Origin: Ficedula albicollis
Lineage: Eukaryota > Chordata > Aves > Passeriformes > Muscicapidae
Length of the DNA stretch: 64,000 bases
Direction of reading: 5' to 3'
NCBI RefSeq assembly: GCF_000247815.1
Contig: NC_021671.1
Coordinates: 20,884,038-20,948,037 of the forward strand
The notes beneath the pieces are model-generated. The model did not search any database. It saw nothing but the letters and a program-made list of their open reading frames with translations, and had not been told where the DNA came from. The position numbers and the translations under genes were made by a program. Below, in pieces: positions 43,652-55,918 of the stretch (its first letter is position 1; the number at the start of each line of letters is the position of its first letter).

Positions 43652-46600
43652 CTTAATTCACACTGAAAAGCACTTTATCATGCAGAAAAAAACAAATGCA
43701 CATGGTAACCTGCCAAGCAGGGTTACTGAAGTAAAAACACACTGTTCACTCGAGGACAAGAATCAAATGATCACTTTGGGGAGATGGAGTGTTGAATATG
43801 GAAGCAGCATCTGGCTTTTCTCCTAAAAAAAGTTTTTAAAGGGTGAAATGCTGAACAAACTCTTCCTTTCACCCAAAGGCTATTTCTGTAGCTCTGAACA
43901 GCAGCTAAAGGTTACCAGCTGTGCTTTTGCCCAGGGTGCTATCGACATTGTGTAGTTGTGGCCTTATTTCTGATTGCAGGGAGAGCTGGGGCCCTGACAG
44001 AACTCAGAGTTGCAAAAAGACTCTTCTGAAATATTCCTAAAAAACCACAAAAAGCCCTGGCTCCAGTACTATGAGCCAGTCTTCAGTCTGTGAAAAAAGG
44101 ACTAGAATTGAAAGAAAAAAGAGCTCTGAAATAGCAGCCTCATCCCACTGGGGCTTTCAGTGGGTGACTGTTATTTTGGAGGAACCTATTGCTTATAACT
44201 CTGACAGTGGCAAACAAGTGGTAGGACCCAGGGAGCTTGGAGGCTCCCCTGTCAAAGAAACAGCAAAGACAATTTAAAAAATAAGGAAAGAAAGTGGGAG
44301 AGAGAGAAAGTTTGCAATGCAATGTGAATGCTGTTTTCCCATGTCTGTCACTAACAGACAAGTTTCCAAATCTTCATGTTTTCCCATCCTTGAAGAGTCA
44401 AGATTTGTAATTGGAAACATTGAGAATTGGTGTGGTGGAGTACAGCAAGGTCCAGAGAACCCAGCAGGTGTGATGAGGCCCTGCTATCTTGCATGTCTTG
44501 TCTTCCATGGCTCTGTAATTTATTCTGTCTGATCCTGGTGCTAGTGAGAAGGTAAGTGTGAGAATATATGTGAATTTTGAGCCTTGCTGCAATGGCATTG
44601 CTGCACAAAGCAGGGACAGAGTCACACTGCCTTTTGTTCTGCTTTTCTTCAGGTTTTAGGGCTTCTTTATATGGCTTTCCTTTAGGGCTCTTCAGTATGT
44701 CCCTCCTGGTGAACAATACTCCTGGGATATACCAGGAATATTTAAACTCTGAGTATCTATCATCTTGTTCTCCCATCCCAGTGATTAGTGGGAGGGACCA
44801 AGGGCAGTGCAGCAGTGCACACCACTTGTCAGTGGACCACATGCAATTTCCTACCTTGCTCAAGTCTCTCCCACTGGACTGAATTCTGTGGGCAGGGAGG
44901 TGGTGTGAGCATGTCCCACAGCTCATGATGGCAGAGCTTAGCTGAGAAGCTGATGCCTTTCCCCGAGGACAGGGAAGCACGCCTGAAGATGTGCTGCCCA
45001 AGTCTCAGGATCTATGTGGAAGTTTCTGTGCCCTGGGACCCTTGGAGGGCTCAGCACTGAAGATTAAATTGCCTGAGCTGTTTTGGCTTGTGTTGTGCTG
45101 AGACTGCAATGCCCCAAGGACTGGAGCATGTGTGTATGGCCCATGGTGTTTAAAGGCACAGGGAGCTTGGGAGAGCTTCATGTGCTCTGTGCCAGCACCA
45201 CAGTTTGTGCTGGGAGTAAATAGAAAACCATTCTCCGAGGCAGCCCTTTGGACACCTTCAGACACCAAATGAGAGTCTTCCCTGGGAGCCAGACAAGCTG
45301 GTCCAGGAGCCTTGGGAAGGCAGCACTGTTACTGCTGCAAAATGAGCCCTTGCTAGCTGGTACCAGAAACTTCTGTTTCACTCCTCTTGCAGAATAATGG
45401 GGAAGTGCCAGGGGGAGGGGCTGAAAAGAAATTAAGGATTCCAGAGAAACCTCTCTCTTGGTAGGGGAAACTCATCACTCCTGTCCCTGCCCACAAGGAG
45501 ACATCCAGCTGTCACTGCAGGTGAGTCCTGAGCAATGGAGGTACTCTCACATCCTCCAGGGATGGGGCAGGGCATCAGGTTCAGCTCCCTGCTACAAGAG
45601 CTATGCCTGTGTGTGTGTCCTGTTTGTGGTTGTTGTGGGGGTCTTGGTTTCATTTAGTATTTCTCTGCTCTGCTCCTTTGTCTCACTGATCTTCATATGC
45701 ACAGGGAATGTAGGATTTGCCTTGTGTACAAAGGAGGGAGCAGAAACCTGTACTTCCCTATTCAGGAGGAGAGCTGTTCAGAAGGTTTTTGGTTTAATAT
45801 TCATACTACCCTTAGGCAATTTTCTACTCTGTGTTTTAAGGGAGTGGAGAGGGAGCACATGTAATTGTTGTTTCCCCTGGTATCAAGGGATTAGCTTAAG
45901 GCCATGGATAAGGAGCATCAGGGATGCAGATGGCAGTGAAAGAATAAAAGTCACCATAGGAGACTGGGAAGACAGAAAGCCCCACCATCCCTTTACATAG
46001 AAAAGATTTTTTTTTAAATCTTCCATGACCATTTTTCCTTTAAGCAAGTAAGAAATATCCCATCGAAAGAATTTTATAAAACATATTAGTCTTAATTTTA
46101 ATGAAGTTGAAGACTTATTCAGTGATGTTGTCTATAAGTTCTTTAAGTCAATTCTGATCAGCCCCCACCCAGTGAACTGAGACAGAACTGAGTGCAGTAT
46201 AAGGCAAGGAAATAAATTTGTGCACCAAATACAATAAAACCATACTATTAAGGTTTGTATGCCATTTTCTGCTACACCAAAGCTCATATCAGTCATAACA
46301 GAAAAATGTGGATAACTTCTGCCTAATTCTGGACATTTGTCAGAACATGCATAGTGAACCACTGTGAATCCCTGAAAACTGAAAGGAATAGAATAAGATC
46401 AGAGTCTCCATGTTATGATTGGTACTTACAACTTATCAAATACTATCCTCCCTCTTATTTGTTTTCCTTTTTTAAAAAAAACCCTAGTGTTTCTATAAAC
46501 TTTTCTAGGCACAGTGGGGAGGACATTTCTCTGCAGTGCTGCGTATTCAAAAAGGGCAGCAAACATTTCTGCATGTCCATTGTAGGGCTAGGTTTGGACT

Positions 46601-47027
46601 CAATGTCAAAAGCCAAAAGCTGCCTTGTGCACACTCACAGGTTTGAATTAACCTCCGAAAAAACCTTAAAATATTTCTTAGGTGGGAGAGAAAAAGAGAG
46701 AAAAAGAAAACATGAACCACAGTCATGATGCTTTTGCCACTTCATGTGCATGTCCACTTTACATCTTTACAGGCAGTGCTGTGGAGGCAGCCCTCACTTG
46801 CAGCAAACCCCCCCCCTGTCATTACCCTGAGAGGAGCACATCACCATCAGTGGCCATCACTCTCCACCACCAGTGTCAGCCCTGGGTGGCTGCAGCAGGA
46901 GCGATGCTGACTCTGCCTCAGGACCCTGGGACTCATTGCTGGCTCCACACCCTGGGTCTCCATCTCTCCGTGGCTCTGATCCCCCCATAGCACATCCATC
47001 CCTGCCTGGAAGTTTTGTGCAGGACAA
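43652..47027. other. Flank, no gene supported
   Basis: Holds two longer open frames: minus 44351-45001, 216 codons, opening with a non-ATG codon, and plus 45458-46000, 180 codons with a hydrophobic stretch. I recognise neither and see no exon borders or domain. The segment at 46061-46142 copies 38655-38731. Confidence 0.6.
46061..46142. repeat. Second copy of the 38655-38731 segment
   Basis: Same order and orientation as the first copy, with GAAGTTGAAGACT where the first has GAAGACT. Confidence 0.9.
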
Positions 47028-47240
47028 GCCTGTGCCGGGAGGTAGGTGGGCAGGCCATGAGCCCCAGGATTTTTGCATCCTCAGAGCCTGTGCCGGGAGG
47101 TAGGTGGGCAGGCCATGAGCCCCAGGATTTTTACATCCTCAGCTCAGCTGCAGGCAGGATCTCAGAGTGGCCAGCTCTCACTGCCATGCTCAGCTGCAGG
47201 CAGGATCTCAGAGTGGCCATGCATCCAGCTCTCACTGCCA
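47028..47240. repeat. Two adjacent tandem direct duplications (58 bp and about 46 bp)
   Basis: GCCTGTGCCGGGAGGTAGGT begins at 47028 and 47086. Immediately after, GCTCAGCTGCAGGCAGGATC begins at 47142 and 47188. Confidence 0.93.
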
Positions 47241-50200
47241 GCCCACAGGCTTTGCTGTCACCCTGTCAGATCCAGTGACTGGAGAAGCCTTTGGAGAGCA
47301 GGGATGAGATTATACCATAAGGATTAACATCTCACACAGGACTTCTTACACTTGTTTCCAATCACCCAGCAGGGAATGTTGTTTATTTGGCAGGCCTGTG
47401 CAAACACACTAGCAGGGCAACTGGAGCAGACCTTTCTGCTTAGGCAGTTTATGCTCACTGCACAATTGTGTTAATGTAAACCCATTATATTGGCATCAAC
47501 AAGAGCAGGGCTGAATACCTTAATTCTTCCACCCAGCAAACAGGCTGCTGGGCTAAGTTCCCCATGGCTGCAGCCAAAACCCTGCCAACCTTGTCCCCTG
47601 TGGTCTAGATGTTCAGTGAGGAGGGAGACAGGAAAAAAGACTTTTCTTAAAATACATCCATACATCCTTTCAGCTTTATAGTTTTATTCAGTAAACTAGG
47701 ATAGAGGTCACATGGCAAGATCAGCAGAAAATTCAAATATCTGTTGCATGTCAGAGCCTGTGGACCTTTTCTTTAAAGTATGGGAGTTTTGGACCCTGTT
47801 CCCACAAAGGGATTAACCAGATAAAGAGTACCATTGCCCTGCTCTCTCTGCCAGTCTGGGGGCTAAACTACCTTTTATGTTTCCTGAACATTATATTCTT
47901 GTAGATACAGCAGAACTGACATAAAATTAGCTTTGCTTGTGGGGCTTTTTCTAAGGCATTAAGTTCTGTTTCAGCGTTTCCACTTGTTGTCACTTGTTTA
48001 ACACCAGAGCCACTCTGGAGGAGTGAATACTGAATGTTTGGGCTGCCAGACAAATTCTGTCTGGGGATTCATGTTAACAGGATGGCACTGCAAGCCAGAA
48101 CAGACTCATGTAATACTGACCATTTCATCTGACTGAATGCAAGGAATTATCATTTGGAGAACTGAGACTTCAGCTGCCAGAAGAACAAGTATAAAGCAGG
48201 TGTGTGTGCTGTGACAGAAACAGTAGCCAGACCTTTGTAATTTCTTCAGGATGTGCCTGAAGCACCTGGTGGAATTGCAAGCGCAGTGTCCCTAGAAATG
48301 TCCTCATGGCTCACGTCAAAGGTAATCTGTGCCCCTTAGAATGACTTTCCTTTATTTCAGACGTCCATTCCTGGATATTGTAGGGAGCATAGAAGGACAT
48401 TGCATGTATTATCATGAGACACATCCTTGCATGGCCCCAGGTGTGGCTGGGGTGCTTTCCCAGTGTTTTGGAAGAGCACCTGGGGAAAAACAACACTGCA
48501 GCCCTCCTTTCAGCTCTTCTGTCACCCCAGGCATGAGGTGACCCACATCCTAATGCTTGTTCTCATAGGCAGGAGCAATCCTAAAATGTTTTTATGGTAT
48601 TTACCTCCATATTACATGACAGATGCTCAGTAAAGTGAATGAGGTGGGCTGAGGTGAACATCCTGTGATAGGATGTAGTAGTTTAGAAAGGATTTCTTAT
48701 ATCATGAACTTTCAGGCAGCATGAAATAAAAATACACAAAGTCCCCCTTCAGAATTTTTAACTGACATTGCTGCCCTAGCTACTTAAAATGTTTGAGTTT
48801 TGCCTTATTTTTCTCTCAAGACAAACCTTTTTATAAGGAAAGGTCCCATCTTTGGTAGCATCCCAGCTGTGCTGCTATCCCTAGCTGTGCTGTGGTGTCT
48901 CAGGCATCACCTGGGATAGAATTGCACACTGGCAATTTGTTCTCTCAAGGTTTGGGAAGGCCACTGTATCCTGACCAGTGGGACGATGGAAGCATCCACA
49001 CAGTTTCCCAGAGCTCTCCTTTTGGAGCTCTATCTGGAAAAGCAGATTGGGTTGCAATTCTTTGTTGGTGATTCCTGAGGCCTCCTCCTTCCTCCATGGA
49101 AGACAAGGGCACATATGGGAGCACATGTGGTAGAGCAGGGGGTTCAGCTCCAACCTTGCTGATCCCAGCACCTTCTGTCTTAGCCAAACAGGGAGTTACC
49201 CTGCATGTTTTGCAACATAAAACATTGGGATGAGTATTCCAAAGCAGCTCACCACTACGTCAGGAAGCTCTAGGATTTTGAAGAGGATGATGAGCTATGG
49301 CCTTCAGGCAGGCTGTTGAAATCTACTGTGTTCACACACTACTGAGATGGGATAATATACCCCTACTAGTTCAACAGCCAGCTGCAGCAGTTTGGAGATT
49401 TTTGTATACCTATGCTTAACCTACTCGGACAAATTACCATTTTAATTTTTTTAAAGCCTATCCCTGTCAAGGAATCCTCGCTTGACTTCTTCCATCCCAC
49501 TAACATTTTCTTTCCACAAAATCTCTGTGACTCCCCCCAGAAACTGGGTATGAGTGCTCAAGATCCTGCAGCAACTGAAGGTGTTCTGTGCTGTGTTTCC
49601 TGGCTTAATCCATCTCAGCTAAAGGATAATCCAGTGCCCTTTTGCTGCCCTGACTGACAGTGGTGTATGTGTTCATGACAGGAGTCCCAGCACCCCTCAC
49701 TGATGCAATCAGATACAGGATTGGTAATAAATGCTTTGCTGATGAAGTTCAGTCCCTCCAGAATATCCCTCATTTTAGTACTGAGTTGCAGAGAAAGCTG
49801 CTGGGCAAGTGGTTAAGTCCTGTGCTCTACTAATTTTGTGTAAAGCCCTTCCTTAGGACTAGAATTATAGGAAATTGCCTTCCCCCCTGCAACTCATCCC
49901 ATTGTACCAAGGGCAGTTCCTGCAGCCTTTGTTTAGTGTTTCCATCCATCTGTTCTTCTCACAAAATTGTTTATGAAAAAATCCTCGTTTTCTCTGTGTT
50001 TTGTATATCTTTGTTCTGTCCTGTTGTATACTTCATACTTTCCATGCCTCTTCATTTCTCAGCCATGAACCCCCTAGAAGCTTTAACACTGCTCTGTGTG
50101 GAGTTGTCTTTAGGGGCCATCCTGTGCTCAGCACAGTGAAATAAGGATGGTGAGTTGGAAGTTAAGGGTTTTATCTGCATCAGGATCTATGGTACATACA

Positions 50201-50932
50201 GTGTTACTGCTGTAAGGGACAGGAATGGAATAGAAATATTTTTTCTACTCAGGGACCAATGAAGAGAAGGGGTGGTTTCCCTGCTATACAACTGCCTCTA
50301 GAATTGCTCTCCTCTGAGCCCATTCTAAGAAATTCCACCCAGAGGGTCCATATTATCTTTCTTACTCTCTAAAGCAATGTACTAGATTGACTTGGCAAGT
50401 TCTGCAGCACTCTCAAACTCAGGATATTAGTTGCAGGTTTATTTTCTGTAGCTATATAAAAATTTCTTTTTAAAGATGTTTGCAATGAATGGTTCTTTAT
50501 TAGGACCAAAAAATATTTTATTTAGTAGGTGGAAAAACTATTCTGCCTCAAGAGATAATGCTCTTATGGAGTGCTGCTTTTGTATAGGCAAGCCTGGAGG
50601 GATGGGCTGACAGATTCTCTTTAATCCCCTTGGAAACAGGGCTGGGGAGAGGGCTTATTTCCTTCAAGGAAAAATGCAGATTTGGCACCCTAAAGCTATG
50701 TGTCTGAACTTGCGGGGTAGCATGCATTCTGTTGTTTTATGCTACATGAATAGAAGGGAGTCAGGCATCTCTGTAATTTGCTCAATAACCAATCCAGCAA
50801 GAATGTGAAAGACCAGGTTTTGACAACTTTCTCCTCCTGAGCAGGAGTTTAAACTCTTTCCCCTCCTCCTCCCATCCCAGTTTTTTTGAGGACAGGTTAT
50901 GAAATGCAAGGCTAAAGGGTATTTGCAGGCAG
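47241..50932. other. Flank, no gene seen
   Basis: Unique sequence. I find no exon, transposon or RNA gene that I can support. Confidence 0.65.
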
Positions 50933-51676
50933 ATCTTCCTCAGGGTGACCTGGTAGTGCTGTGCCATCCATTATTAATGTGCAGATATTAGAAAAAAAGT
51001 AGGCAACAGTACAGAGAGGTGAGACATGCTGGGAGTGTGAGATCTAATGCAGCTCCCCCTCCAGGCAGTAGCCCAGTGTTTTCCAAAGCTCTGTGCTGTG
51101 AGCAAGAGTGTGAGGGAACTGTGCCCAGATAACCCTTATCACTTGAAGAACAAGGCATGTAGAAGGCAGATGATAAAAATTAAATAAACTTACATAGAAA
51201 ATGAGATTTAAACTAAATTTTACATGCCCCAGGTAAATGTCCTGAACATTTGACTGACAGTGTGTATTTGGATTTAAACTAAATTTTACATGCCCCAGGT
51301 AAAAGTCCTGAACATTTGATTGACAGTGTGTATTTGCATCTTCCTCAGGGTGACCTGGTAGTGCTGTGCCATCCATTATTAATGTGCAGATATTAGAAAA
51401 AAAGTAGGCAACAGTACAGAGAGGTGAGACATGCTGGGAGTGTGAGATCTAATGCAGCTCCCCCTCCAGGCAGTAGCCCAGTGTTTTCCAAAGCTCTGTG
51501 CTGTGAGCAAGAGTGTGAGGGAACTGTGCCCAGATAACCCTTATCACTTGAAGAACAAGGCATGTAGAAGGCAGATGATAAAAATTAAATAAACTTACAT
51601 AGAAAATGAGATTTAAACTAAATTTTACATGCCCCAGGTAAATGTCCTGAACATTTGACTGACAGTGTGTATTTGG
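50933..51676. repeat. Nested direct duplication (406-bp unit containing a 66-bp duplication)
   Basis: ATCTTCCTCAGGGTGACCTG begins at 50933 and 51339. In the first copy the terminal 66-bp piece (GATTTAAACTAAATTTTACA) is itself doubled at 51205 and 51271; the second copy has it once, at 51611. Open frames on the minus strand here only reflect the repeat. Confidence 0.95.
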
Positions 51677-54600
51677 GGGGGCACCAGAGCTGACTGAAAT
51701 TTTTTGGTTTAGGACTTGACAAGTGTTTGCTTGATTTGGAATGAAATGTGGGATTATTTCCAAGAAAATGAAACAAAAATTTTCAGTGATATGTTCTTTA
51801 TTTTGGCCTAAAGACCAGCTCTTGAACTGGGAATATCCATTCCAGGGCACATGATGGCACCTAGCAGCAAAGTGCTCATTCAGGTGCAAGATGGATAGAA
51901 GCAATACTGTGGTCCTTCAGGCTGCTGTGCCAGGGTATCTTGCCTAGGTATCTTCAGGACAGAGATGCTGGTTATGGCTTGATCAAGAAATAAGTTCTTG
52001 CAAGTAAAGAAAAAATATCTTCTCTCTCTTTTCCTTATCTCAGATATTTTGGATCATGCTGAGATTTTGGTCCTAGAGGTACAGCCATTCAGTGAATTCT
52101 GTATTGGTTCCTTGCTAAATAATCTGAAAGATTAAGAAAGCAGAAAAGCATGACCCTAGGTGGAATAAGAGTTTGTATTCCTCTTGCTAGTTCTCATGGC
52201 CACTTATTGCACACAACAATTCAAAATATACATAATTTACTTTGTATGCACTGCACTCATTTTGGTGTCTGAAGGGTTATACATAATATGTAAGAAATCT
52301 CAGAGGGCAATGAAATGTTTTGTTTCTTGGAAGTGGAAACAACTGAACTCCCTCTAGGATTTTTGGAAAAAGACCACATGAAACACTAGGCTGTTATTTG
52401 CTAAGTTGGCCATGTAAATTTGTGCTGAAAACTGAGACTTTCTTCCAGGTGTGTCTTTAACCTGTTTTTCTATTGTAACATTAAAACCTGGCCCTCACAA
52501 GCAGCAGAGTGATGGTTAAGAAATCTGTATTTACTAAAAACATACCGGACACTGAGTATGTTCAGTCCTTGCAGTGAATTTGTCTGCCTTCACAGTTGCT
52601 GTGAGCACTAGTGTGAATGCAGAGGAGAGCACCTGCAGGTATAAGGAAGTCATATTAAAATTGTTAATGGTCCTTGAAAATATATGCTTTACACATTGAA
52701 ACTTCAGCAGAAAAAGCATCTAGTCTATCAAGAGGAGGAAACAACTGGTATTTGCAAGAGAAAAGTTTCCTAATATGACTAATACAATTGTAGTCTATAG
52801 TCTATGTCTGTAGGTAAGTAAAGGTTGGAGTAGGAATGAGGCAGTAACCAAAGTGTCAGTTCTTTAACCTAAGGAGATTTTATCTTATCCTGTAGCCTTT
52901 TCAGCTGATTGAAATATTACTGTGCCAGTTTTAAAGCCCTTGGAGGCAGGTATGTACACATTTCTGGAAGCTCTACTTAACAACCTTTGTATTGTCAAAT
53001 TGAAAGTTCTATTTAAATGACCACCTGTGACCCTACCTGCAGTAAATGGATGTTAAAAATCTCAACATAAAATGGATCTCAAAAATCTCTTTTAAGACTG
53101 GGAGCTTTGCCTTGGTAGTCAGCCTGAGTGTCTGCTCTTTCCTTACCTCCATGCAGTGTAGCACATCCACTCAACCCTCTTCTTGCCACAAGAGCAAACC
53201 TTCAGGTGTGCTCATATGAAACCTGCCTGCACACATACACATTTCCCTTTTTTCCTCAGTTCATGCTGAAGGTACAGCTGTCTAACTCTCTGTTTTGGCT
53301 CGTGAGACACATGATCCTTAACTAGCTCATTTATATTTTACACTGCATTTCACATAACATATACTTTTTTATGATTCAGTTATGCTTTCCAGTGAATATA
53401 GAGGTACAATACAAAATGTATAGAATTACTTTAAAAGGATGCATTATTTTCTCTTATTATACTGTCAGAATATTCTCACAATCAGGATTAGACCCTTTCT
53501 TCCACAAATACCTCAAACCTTTCTAATGTTTATTTACCCCTATTAGGTTGTTAAGCATAGTCTGCAGGAGTTTGCTCTTCTGGAAGATAAGAGCAGGAAT
53601 AATCCAACTTTCTTCTCTTTAGTAATTGACTGGATTTCTAAACTTAAGTGACTGGAGATGTCGTAGCAAATAAGGATTTGTTCAGTGAACTGAGAAAACA
53701 CTTTGAACTTCAGGAATACATGCATTTAGTGAAGGATTGATTAATTTACTTCATTCTCTCCTGTCATCAGAACTCTGGGAGAATGGGCAGATTTTTTTAC
53801 AGGAAGTTTTTAGCCAAGCTCCCCAGAGCTGACCTCTGCAATACCTGCACTCACTGGGTTACTGCTGCCTTTACTGCATGTGCACAAAACTTGCCTTCTC
53901 CTTTACCCCACCCTTTTGCTGCGTGACTCCTCCCCAGCCTGAGTCCCTCCCTGCAGCCATGGATGCTCAGCACGCTCTGTCCCAGGTCTGAGTGACTCCT
54001 TGGGAAGCAAACCAGATGCCTGCAGGCCTTGCCACATCCCACAGCTGTTGGCAGCACCTGAAACCCATGCATTGCTTTAGCCTGTAAGGAGATGATGATT
54101 TACGTGTGATTTACATGATGATTTACAAGTGTTGTCTGAAGAGGGTGTAGGGGAGGGCAGATGTCCAGGGATAATCTGGGGAAATGCAGAGCTATTCCTA
54201 TGCACTGCTCAGTATTGTGGGGCTGGGACACTGGCTGTCCTCTGGTAACCATGCCTTGCTACCCTTTTATCTTGCATTCCTTATCAGAGAGTTGTCACAG
54301 GCAAATAAGAAACATGAGGTCTTTGGACACAGCTGAGGTTCTCAGAGAAAAGACACCCTGAAAGTGTGTTTGACCACTGCATAGATTTTCCTTTCACAAG
54401 GACTGAAACCATGGAGGGTTATAGGAATGGTAAAATAAAAGGAAAAAACAAAAATCAGCTATCTACCTGTGTATTTGGATGAAGGGGAGGGTGTCCATAA
54501 TGGAAGACAAGCTCCACCATACACCTCTGAACCCATTTCATGAGGTACTGTCTGTTTTCTTGCTTTGTGCAAGAATGAGGTTTATGCTGCTTTTAAACGG

Positions 54601-55374
54601 ACAAAAATCACATTAAGTATTAAAGGTAACACAAAAATAAATTATTGTTGTTTTGAATAATAATAATAATACAATCGTTAAAAACATTAATTGAAAACAT
54701 AGTTTTTGAGATGCCATTTCAGGGTTTTTTTCCCCTATGAAACAATCTGTGCTCCAATAATTGATTTCAAAGAAAAAAAAAAACAAAATCATGCTCAGCA
54801 GTGGGAATACTGGTGTAAATCCCTGTTATGGCTCTAATAAAACTTTTTTTTTGTTGGTGCTCCCAGACCTTTTATATTTCCTGACTCCTGGACTGCTTAG
54901 TGATAGAGGAATTCTTCAGCTGTATGTTTAGGCTCTTTTTTTGCTTTTTTTTTTCCCCTATAAGTGTCTTTATAAGGATCCTTTCCTTTTCCTGGGTCCA
55001 GCTCAGAGTGGGGGTGGACTGGGGCATGGGGAGCAGCAGGCAGGGAGAAGCTGAGTGGGATTTGGAGTGAGCTGTGAACAAATTTTCTCCTGCAGAGGTA
55101 ACACAGGAGATCTGGCAGCTGCTGGAGCCGTGCTGACCTGACATTTTCTGCAGGTTTCCATGAAAATGGGGACAGGTTTGCAGCCTGCTCTGGCAGGCTC
55201 TTCCTCTGCTGCCCCATGGCCCTCCCAGGTATCTGTGCAGGGGCCACTGCACCCATGGTGCTCCAAAGGCACCTTCTGCTGAGATGTCTCTGGACCACAG
55301 TCATGTACATCCATGTAAAAAACAAAAGTGCACGTCCCCATCCCTCCCTACAAACCCTGTGGTTCTTTATCAAG
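51677..55374. other. Flank, no gene seen
   Basis: Unique, mostly AT-rich sequence with short A/T tracts (for example about 54645-54670). Nothing was recognised. Confidence 0.65.
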
Positions 55375-55918
55375 GTGAAGGAACAGGACATTCTGGTGAA
55401 AACCCACCTGGAGTACTGTGTCCAGCCCTGGGACCAGGACATGAGAAGGATGTGGACCAATTGGACCAAGCCCAGACGTGGGCCATGAGGGTGGTGAGGG
55501 AGCTGGAGCTCCTCTCCTGTGAGGACAGGCTGAGAGTTCTGGGGCTGTTCTGCCTGGGGAGTCTCTGGGATGAGCCTGTATCACCTTCCAGCAGCTGAAG
55601 GGGACATATGAGAAGCTGGATGTGGATTTTTGACAAGGGCATGTAGAGATCAGAAAAGGGCCCAATGGATTAAAGTGAGAGAGAGCAGATTTAGACTAGA
55701 TATGAGGAAGAATTTGTTAAAGATGGAGGTGGTGAGACACTGGAACAGGCTGGCAGAAAAGTTGTTGATGCCCCTTCTCTGAGTGTTCAAGGCCAGGCTG
55801 AATGAGACTTTGAGCAACCTACTCTAGTGAAAGATGCTCATGACAGGGGGGGGGTTGGACTAGATGACCTTTAAAAGTCCCTCCCAAACAAAACTTCTTG
55901 ATTCTATGATTCTATGCT
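55375..55918 (+). mobile_element. CR1 LINE, 5'-truncated
   Basis: CCACCTGGAGTACTGTGTCC near the start, GAGGACAGGCTGAGAG, GAACAGGCTGGCAGAAAAG, GGTTGGACTAGATGACC and a terminal ATTCTATGATTCTATG give the order expected of a plus-oriented CR1 3' part. The left border is approximate. No intact ORF remains. Confidence 0.92.

Noticed and set aside
43308..43826. 172-codon Lys-Glu-Gly-Arg repeat frame
   Set aside because: By-product of the GGAA microsatellite.
44351..45001. 216-codon minus-strand open frame
   Set aside because: Opens with a non-ATG codon. I saw no domain, no exon signals I trust and no recognisable similarity. Probably chance.
45458..46000. 180-codon plus-strand open frame with a hydrophobic segment
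   Set aside because: Unrecognised, with mixed composition. The hydrophobic part comes from a GT-rich stretch. There is no supporting promoter or exon border.
51044..51904. Minus-strand open frames of 110 and 151 codons sharing the same C-terminus
   Set aside because: They share sequence only because of the 406-bp duplication. No protein family is recognised.
54872..55665. Cluster of open frames on both strands
   Set aside because: Overlap the CR1 element and GC-rich sequence next to it, with no intact CR1 reading frame.
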